A model generated the notes under the pieces. The model was not told the DNA's origin, made no database searches, and was given only the letters and a program-made list of their open reading frames with translations. Source: Bacteroidota bacterium (GTDB lineage Bacteria; Bacteroidota; Bacteroidia; Bacteroidales; UBA1402). From it: a DNA stretch of 6,990 nt. The translations under genes were made by a program, and so were the position numbers. Location: assembly GCA_030706285.1 (NCBI GenBank), contig JAUZOU010000156.1, forward strand, positions 1 to 6,990. The letters run 5' to 3'. This document shows, in pieces, positions 1 through 4,976 of this stretch; positions within the stretch are counted from its first letter, which is position 1, and every line of letters begins with the position of its first letter.

Positions 1-752
1 CCTACGATCAGGCGTTTCAAATACAATTCATCAGCGATGCGGAGGTACAAAGGAATGTCCAGGGCATTGTGGTGTGTGACGAACGGACGGGCGGCGGCAC
101 CTCCCGGAATGGATTGGAGAATGGGCGTTTCCACTTCCATGTAACCGCTTTCGTTGAAGAAATTGCGCATGGACGTAAATACTTGTGTCCGTTTGCGGAA
201 GATGTCCTTTACCTGAGTGTTTACCACGAGGTCGACGTACCGCTGACGGTACCGGAGTTCTGGGTCGGAAAACGCATCAAACACAGCGCCGTCTTTTTCT
301 TTAACGACAGGCAGCGGACGCAGGGCTTTTGCCAGCACGGTCAGGCTTTCGGCGTGGATGGAAATTTCACCCATCTGAGTCCGGAACACATAGCCTTTGA
401 TACCGACAAAGTCTCCGATATCGAGTAGTTTCTTGAAGACCGTGTTGTACAATTCTTTATCGTTTTCATCCGGGCAGATGGCATCCCGTGAGACGTATAT
501 CTGAATGCGGCCTTCCGAATCCTGTAATTCCATAAAGGAAGCTTTGCCCATGATACGACGACTCATGACACGACCGGCAACGCAGACTTGACGTTTTTCT
601 TCCTCTTCATCGTGGAAATGTTCGATAATATCCTTTGATAAAGCATTGGTTGGATATGCTTCGGCAGGGTAGGGATTGATCCCTGTTTCACGCAGCGCCT
701 GAAGACTTTTGCGGCGGCCGATTTCTTGTTCACTCAGATCGATAGGATTCAT
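1..752 (-). CDS. lysS: Lysine--tRNA ligase (class II LysRS), C-terminus cut by the window edge
   Basis: Cytosolic enzyme that charges tRNA(Lys) with lysine using ATP. I translated the minus strand from the ATG at 752-750. It stays open for 250 codons to the left edge, so about half of a LysRS is present. Residues 1-50 are the N-terminal extension. Residues about 55-140 form the OB-fold anticodon-binding domain (VAGRVMSRRIMGKASF, then GRIQIYVSRD). Class II motif 1 lies near 190-211 (NESGYMEVETPIL), followed by the LysRS hallmark IPGGAAARPFVTHHNAL (215-231) and the run into motif 2 (LYLRIADELYLKRL). Motifs 2 (rest) and 3 lie outside the window. The start fits the family (MNPIDLSEQE). No Shine-Dalgarno is seen, only an AT-rich stretch before ATG, as is common in Bacteroidetes. 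The 66-base gap after hisS shows no promoter I can recognise, so read-through from hisS is plausible. Confidence 0.97.
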   Translation of the reverse strand, partial: MNPIDLSEQEIGRRKSLQALRETGINPYPAEAYPTNALSKDIIEHFHDEEEEKRQVCVAGRVMSRRIMGKASFMELQDSEGRIQIYVSRDAICPDENDKELYNTVFKKLLDIGDFVGIKGYVFRTQMGEISIHAESLTVLAKALRPLPVVKEKDGAVFDAFSDPELRYRQRYVDLVVNTQVKDIFRKRTQVFTSMRNFFNESGYMEVETPILQSIPGGAAARPFVTHHNALDIPLYLRIADELYLKRLIV

Positions 753-818
753 AATAAAAAAGACAGTTCAGTTGTATTGGAATGGTTTGGTGAAATCTGT
801 AACAAAAATGAGGGCGTT

Positions 819-2180
819 TCAGTTTTTCAAGCATGAAACCAGCGCCTCTTTCGGCACGCATTGCTGTTCTCCGGTAATCATATTCTTAAGCGTTACGCTG
901 CCGGAGGCAATTTCAGTTTCACCGATAATGACGACATATTCGATGTTTCTGGAGTTGGCATAACTCATCTGCTTCTTGATTTTGGCAGCTTCCGGGAAAA
1001 CTTCGGCTGAAATGCCGGATTCGCGGACAGCTTTGACCAAGGGGAGAGACCAGGTACATTCTTTTTCACCGAAATTGGTGAACAGGACTTTGGTGGTGCG
1101 GATGGCTTCTTCCGGATACAGATTCAACGTATTCAGTACGTCGAAAATGCGGTCGGCCCCGAAGGAAATGCCTACGCCTGAGACACCCGGCAGACCGAAT
1201 ACACCGGTCAGGTTATCGTAACGACCTCCGCCGGTGATACTACCCATTTCTGTATCCAGGGCTTTGACTTCAAGAATGGCGCCGGTATAGTAATTCAGTC
1301 CTCTTGCCAAACGCAGGTCGAGTTCGAGCTGGGACTTAAGGCCAAGCGGCGCGATGAGATTGAATATGGTTTCCAGCTCCTCGATACCCTTCAAACCTGT
1401 TTCAGAAGCCTGAAGAATGGTTTTAAGGCGTTCCAGCTTGTCGCTGTTGCTGCCTTCGAGTTGGAGAATCGGTTGCAATTTGGTAATGGCATCGGCTGAC
1501 AGGCCTCTTTCCTCAAGCTCGAGGTTAACGTTTTCGGCCCCGATTTTGTCGTATTTGTCGATGGCGACGGTGATGTCGGTCAATCGTTCGGATTCGCCGA
1601 TGATTTCTGCAATACCGGACAGTAATTTGCGGTTGTTAATTTTGATGCAGACGCTAAGCCCAAACCGTCTGAAGACTTCGTCGATCAGTTGCAGCAATTC
1701 GACTTCGTTCAGTAAGGAATCGCTGCCAACCACGTCTGCGTCGCACTGGAAGAATTCGCGGTAACGGCCTTTCTGCGGACGGTCGGCACGCCAGACAGGT
1801 TGAATCTGAAACCGTCTGAAAGGAAATTCCAGTTCGTTCCGGTGCATCACGACATAACGGGCAAAGGGGACGGTCAGGTCGTAACGCAGCCCTTTCTCTG
1901 AAATTTTATTGGTCAGTTTCAACGAGTTTTTGGCCGACAACTCGTCTGTTGTGACGTGATCCAGAAAATCGCCGGAGTTCAGTATCTTGAATAATAACTT
2001 ATCTCCTTCTTCTCCGTATTTGCCCATCAGTGTCGACAGGTTTTCCATCGCAGGTGTTTCGATTTGTTGAAAGCCGAACAGGTGAAAGACGGAACGAATG
2101 GTATCGAAAATATAGTTGCGTTTCGCCATCTCTTCCGGCGAAAAATCACGAGTTCCTTTTGGAATGGAAGGTTTTTGCAT
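819..2180 (-). CDS. hisS: Histidine--tRNA ligase (class II HisRS)
   Basis: Cytosolic enzyme that charges tRNA(His) with histidine. The protein is a full-length 453 residues. Visible landmarks are PKGTRDFSP near the N-terminus (7-15), the ETLMGKYGEEGDKL-like segment (about 48-62), LRYDLTVPFARYVVMH (98-113), class II motif 2 (about 121-149, FRRFQIQPVWRADRPQKGRYREFFQCD), the histidine-binding signature LARGLNYYTG (291-300), and motif 3 with GVGISFGADRIFDVL (335-349). Residues about 362-453 form the alpha/beta anticodon-binding domain. From memory, the central segments resemble eukaryotic HisRS more than E. coli HisRS. The start codon lies 9 bases after the stop of the upstream metallopeptidase gene, which points to one transcript. 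There is no internal stop or frameshift. The stop is TGA at 821-819, and lysS follows 66 bases later. Confidence 0.98.
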   Translation of the reverse strand: MQKPSIPKGTRDFSPEEMAKRNYIFDTIRSVFHLFGFQQIETPAMENLSTLMGKYGEEGDKLLFKILNSGDFLDHVTTDELSAKNSLKLTNKISEKGLRYDLTVPFARYVVMHRNELEFPFRRFQIQPVWRADRPQKGRYREFFQCDADVVGSDSLLNEVELLQLIDEVFRRFGLSVCIKINNRKLLSGIAEIIGESERLTDITVAIDKYDKIGAENVNLELEERGLSADAITKLQPILQLEGSNSDKLERLKTILQASETGLKGIEELETIFNLIAPLGLKSQLELDLRLARGLNYYTGAILEVKALDTEMGSITGGGRYDNLTGVFGLPGVSGVGISFGADRIFDVLNTLNLYPEEAIRTTKVLFTNFGEKECTWSLPLVKAVRESGISAEVFPEAAKIKKQMSYANSRNIEYVVIIGETEIASGSVTLKNMITGEQQCVPKEALVSCLKN

Positions 2181-2189
2181 AAAACAGAG

Positions 2190-2924
2190 TTAGTTACGGC
2201 TTCTGCCGCCTAAAAAGATGAGAATATAATAAACCAGTGTGGCCAGAGAACTCAGTGCTGCTACGACATAGGTATAAGCGGCCCAGCGTAGGGCATCGGT
2301 TGCCATCGGATAGGTATAGCGATCGGTGATGCCGGTATTGCTCAACCAGGCGACGGCTCGACGGCTCGCGTTGATTTCGACCGGTAAGGTGATGAAACTG
2401 AACAAGGTTGTTAAGGCAAACAGAACGATACCGGCCAACAGCAATTGGGGAAATGATTGCAGGAAGATAATGCCAGCAAGCAGCACCCATTGCATCCATT
2501 GGGATGCAAAACTGACCACCGGAACCAGTTTGGATCGCATGGTCAGGAAGGCATAGGCCTTGGCATGCTGAACGGCATGACCGCATTCATGGGCGGCAAC
2601 GGCTGCGGCTGCAATGCTGCAACTCTGGTACACATCGTCACTCAGGTTGACAATTTTGGTGGCCGGGTTGTAATGGTCTGTCAGCTGGCCACCGGTATGC
2701 TGCACGGTCACATCGTTGATACCGTTTTCCCTGAGCATCATTTCGGCTACCTCTTTTCCTGTCATGCCGCCAGGCATCGGAATTTTGCTGTATTTTTTGA
2801 ATTTAGACTGCAGTACCTTCTGGATGATCCAGCTCAACAGGGCAAATCCGATAAAGATGACGTAGATCATCATGGATGGCCCGTAGTGGTATGACGGTAC
2901 GATATAAAGTGTCAGAACGTTCAT
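2190..2924 (-). CDS. Zinc-dependent membrane metallopeptidase, YugP family
   Basis: Predicted integral membrane peptidase of the YugP/neutral zinc metallopeptidase family; the substrate is unknown. The 244 residues contain a first membrane segment at about 18-36, a soluble part with GKEVAEMMLRENGI (56-69) and GQLTDHYNP (79-87), and the zinc motif AAHECGHAVQH at 110-120 (H112, E113, H116). E183 in LPVEINASRRA may be the third ligand. Further hydrophobic segments lie at about 132-158, 160-182 and 216-239. The protein ends in GGRSRN. Two starts are possible: ATG at 2924, six bases after the purA stop, or M18/M19 (2873 or 2870) just before the first membrane segment. Relatives as I recall them begin close to M18, so the first 17 residues may not be translated. 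The tight spacing to purA and hisS (6 and 9 bases) indicates a shared transcript. Confidence 0.93.
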   Translation of the reverse strand: MNVLTLYIVPSYHYGPSMMIYVIFIGFALLSWIIQKVLQSKFKKYSKIPMPGGMTGKEVAEMMLRENGINDVTVQHTGGQLTDHYNPATKIVNLSDDVYQSCSIAAAAVAAHECGHAVQHAKAYAFLTMRSKLVPVVSFASQWMQWVLLAGIIFLQSFPQLLLAGIVLFALTTLFSFITLPVEINASRRAVAWLSNTGITDRYTYPMATDALRWAAYTYVVAALSSLATLVYYILIFLGGRSRN

Positions 2925-2930
2925 AGTGGA

Positions 2931-4199
2931 TTAGTCGTTATAGCGAATAATAGTTTGTTCACGGTCAGGTCCGACAGAGACGATCTTGATGCGGACACCT
3001 AGTTCGTCTTCCAGAAAGCTGAGGTAATTGTTGAATTCTTCCGGAAATTCATTTTCGGACTGAACATGGCTCATGTCGGTTTTCCAACCGGGGATTTCCG
3101 TATAAACCGGTTCGACGCCTTCGTTGATGTCAAACGGGAAGTCTTCTGTTTCGACGCCTTTGACACGATAAGCAACGCAAGCTTTAATGGTATCGAAATT
3201 GTCCATGACATCACTCTTCATCATGATCAGGTCTGTGACGCCGTTGATCATGATGGCATAGCGCAAAGCAACCAGGTCAACCCATCCGCAACGACGCGGA
3301 CGTCCGGTGACTGAACCGTATTCGTGGCCATTGTCACGCAACGCCTGACCGGTTTCGTCAAACAGTTCCGTCGGGAAAGGACCACTACCGACACGGGTGC
3401 AATAAGCTTTGAAAATACCGTAGACGTTTCCGATGGAACGGGGCGCTACTCCAAGTCCTGTACAGGCACCGGCGCAAATGGTGTTGGATGAAGTGACAAA
3501 GGGATAAGACCCGAAATCGACGTCAAGCATCGTACCCTGGGCGCCTTCGCACAAAACGCTCTTGCCGGCTTTTAACGCCTGGTTGATGTAGTGTTCGCTA
3601 TCGATGAAGGTGAATTCTTTCAGGCATTCTATCCCTTCGAACCAGGTTTTTTCCAGCGGTGCCAGATCGTAGGAAAAGTTCATCTGATGCAAGATTGTCT
3701 CGTGGCGGGCAATAGCTGCTTTATACTTGGCATCGAAATTGTCCAGCAAATCTCCGACACGCAGGCCGTTCCGGCTGATTTTGTCCGTATAGGTCGGCCC
3801 GATTCCCTTTCCGGTTGTCCCGATCTTGCTGTTGCCTTTTGCTGCTTCATTGGCGGCATCAAGCAGGCGGTGTGTCGGCAGGATCAAGTGTGCTTTCTTG
3901 GAAATGAGCAAGCGGTTGGTCAATGGATGACCGCTGGCTTTTAGCTGTTCAACTTCTGCCTTGAACAAGGCTGGGTCAAGTACCACACCGTTTCCGATGA
4001 TGTTTACCTTGCCACCTTGAAAAATACCTGAAGGCACGGATCGAAGTACATATTTCTGACCATTGAATTCAAGGGTATGGCCTGCATTCGGACCGCCTTG
4101 AAAGCGGCATACCAAATCATACTCAGGCGTCAGTACATCGACGACTTTTCCTTTCCCTTCATCGCCCCATTGGAGGCCGAGCAATACATCTACATTCAT
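2931..4199 (-). CDS. purA: Adenylosuccinate synthetase
   Basis: Joins IMP and aspartate using GTP to give adenylosuccinate, the first committed step from IMP to AMP; cytosolic, usually a homodimer. From the ATG at 4199 the protein has 422 residues, the normal length. It begins MNVDVLLGLQWGDEGKGK, with the GTP-binding loop GDEGKGK at 12-18 including the catalytic D13. It continues with GGPNAGHT (35-42, catalytic H41), IGTTGKGIGP (126-135), QGTMLDVDFGSYPFVTSSNT (221-240), TRVGSGPFPTE (268-278), the guanine-recognition segment MKSD (327-330) and the terminal GPDREQTI (410-417). An in-frame ATG at 4280 would add 27 residues. I reject it because the family starts directly at the 4199 ATG, and because the added stretch coincides with stem-loops and lies just after the promoter. 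No Shine-Dalgarno is close to the start. First gene of the purA-metallopeptidase-hisS unit. Confidence 0.98.
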   Translation of the reverse strand: MNVDVLLGLQWGDEGKGKVVDVLTPEYDLVCRFQGGPNAGHTLEFNGQKYVLRSVPSGIFQGGKVNIIGNGVVLDPALFKAEVEQLKASGHPLTNRLLISKKAHLILPTHRLLDAANEAAKGNSKIGTTGKGIGPTYTDKISRNGLRVGDLLDNFDAKYKAAIARHETILHQMNFSYDLAPLEKTWFEGIECLKEFTFIDSEHYINQALKAGKSVLCEGAQGTMLDVDFGSYPFVTSSNTICAGACTGLGVAPRSIGNVYGIFKAYCTRVGSGPFPTELFDETGQALRDNGHEYGSVTGRPRRCGWVDLVALRYAIMINGVTDLIMMKSDVMDNFDTIKACVAYRVKGVETEDFPFDINEGVEPVYTEIPGWKTDMSHVQSENEFPEEFNNYLSFLEDELGVRIKIVSVGPDREQTIIRYND

Positions 4200-4255
4200 T
4201 TGTTTGTGAAAACCTTTATGACACACAAACAACGGACGTATGCTACATCCGTCCG
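4200..4255 (-). promoter_or_regulatory. purA leader with two adjoining stem-loops next to the start codon
   Basis: Read on the minus strand, bases 4255-4233 form a dyad: a 6-bp stem (CGGACG with CGTCCG), one G/A mismatch, then ATG pairing with CAT around a TAG loop. It is followed at once by a perfect 9-bp inverted repeat, TTGTTTGTG (4232-4224) and CACAAACAA (4208-4200), with a 15-base loop containing AAAGG. The last base of this repeat abuts the purA ATG. These pairings are seen directly in the sequence. A role is inferred: attenuation (the T/G-rich bases after stem 1 could act as a weak terminator tail), masking of translation initiation, or a DNA operator made by the symmetric first element. 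I do not recognise a known riboswitch class. Confidence 0.5.
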
Positions 4256-4299
4256 CCTCGTGTATGCCAGAATTTGACATAACGTTTTAATAAGCATCG

Positions 4300-4307
4300 C
4301 AAAGATA
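4300..4307 (-). promoter_or_regulatory. Promoter -7 box for purA (Bacteroidetes type)
   Basis: The minus strand reads TTTTTTTGTATCTTTGC. TATCTTTG at 4307-4300 matches the Bacteroidetes -7 consensus TAnnTTTG. Transcription would start near 4295-4292, giving a purA leader of about 95 bases. No good -33 TTTG is seen at the usual distance (only TTG at 4322-4320, which is too close), so the call rests on the -7 box and its place between two gene blocks. It would drive purA, the metallopeptidase gene, hisS and perhaps lysS. Confidence 0.65.
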
Positions 4308-4427
4308 CAAAAAAACAGACAATTCGGTGGAATATTATTAATGGCTCTTACAAGTCTGATGGAATACCCGGGACAATGGAAGATCAGACCTGTTGAAACC
4401 ATACCATCCAGTCTGGTCTGTTCCGGC

Positions 4428-4976
4428 TTAATCAGTTGTGCTGATTCGTTCCAGGAACTTTCCAGCCTGAAGTTGAAGTTGAAAGTGTTCGGACCGGATA
4501 GCTGTTTCGGCCAGTTGTCTGGCTTCATTCAGTTCAGGCAGCGGTTTTCCGGACAGGATCAGCCGGAGCAGCAGGCTGTAACCGGCGCTTTGGCGTTCCG
4601 AACCGGCGGCATGGATCCATTCGAGGGCTTTTGCGGGAGCAAAGGGCAGGTGCTGAAGGAGGTTGAAACAGAGTTGTTCCTGCAATTCGGTGGTAAAGCA
4701 GGCGTCCAGCCATTCGTCAGCCATGGCCGGCGTAAAGCTGTCTTTGGGCTGGATCATGGTGGCCAGGATCTTGCATTCGCGGGATGATTCGTTCCAGAGC
4801 AAGCCGGCCAGAGTGGCATCGGGTGTGTATTGGGCTGCCAAGTCACGCATGGCCATGGCGTCAAGACCGTAATTCAATTGATACCGGAGCCCCCGGTTGC
4901 GCATGAAAGCTGAGGCTTCGCCGTTCATGCGAAGCCTCAGTTTTAGTTTGATATCACGGATTATTTCCTTGTACAT
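4428..4976 (-). CDS. HEAT-repeat protein of the DNA alkylation repair (AlkD-like) family, short form
   Basis: The protein has 182 residues and is almost entirely alpha-helical in character. It has no signal peptide or membrane segment, so it is probably cytosolic. The resemblance to AlkD-like HEAT proteins lies in GLRYQLNYGLDAMAMRDLAAQY (29-50), where a tyrosine/leucine segment precedes a helix, and in LAGLLWNESSRECKILATMI (56-75), which has the family pattern of LW, then RE, then K/R-LA. Later helices (85-110, 127-141, 150-176) fit further HEAT-like pairs. AlkD glycosylases remove N3- and N7-alkylated bases, but this protein is shorter than the roughly 220-240 residues usual there, and I could not place the catalytic Trp/Asp residues by eye. 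DNA repair activity is therefore only an inference. Its ATG overlaps the TGA of the upstream peptidase gene (TGATG), a sign of translational coupling. The stop TAA is at 4430-4428, and the purA promoter follows about 120 bases later. Confidence 0.75.
   Translation of the reverse strand: MYKEIIRDIKLKLRLRMNGEASAFMRNRGLRYQLNYGLDAMAMRDLAAQYTPDATLAGLLWNESSRECKILATMIQPKDSFTPAMADEWLDACFTTELQEQLCFNLLQHLPFAPAKALEWIHAAGSERQSAGYSLLLRLILSGKPLPELNEARQLAETAIRSEHFQLQLQAGKFLERISTTD

Noticed and set aside
69..428. A 119-codon plus-strand frame at the left edge
   Set aside because: It is antisense to the LysRS coding region, whose translation is unmistakable on the minus strand.
804..839. Inverted repeat GTTTCA/TGAAAC at the hisS stop, with a short T run further on, as a terminator
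   Set aside because: The stem is only 6 bp and AT-rich, the loop is 12 bases, and the T run starts several bases after the stem; too weak to call a terminator.
2457..2894. A 145-codon open frame on the plus strand opposite the metallopeptidase gene
   Set aside because: It lies fully antisense to a well-supported gene, has no recognisable family and no promoter; it is a by-product of the codon use of the minus-strand gene.
4385..4420. Inverted repeat CAGACC/GGTCTG after the HEAT gene as a terminator
   Set aside because: It has a 6-bp stem with a 24-base loop and no T run directly after it on the minus strand; likely chance.
4196..4528. A 110-codon minus-strand frame across the gap before purA
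   Set aside because: It overlaps the end of the HEAT gene, the purA promoter and the leader in another frame, and shows no family resemblance. I checked it for a Fur-like protein, which I recall beside purA in some Bacteroides, and saw none.
4931..4976. GAAGCCTC repeated near the start of the HEAT gene as a possible repeat element
   Set aside because: The nearby copies (GAGGCTTCG at about 4913-4921 and GAAGCCTC at about 4931-4938) are a short inverted pair within coding sequence and carry no sign of a mobile element.
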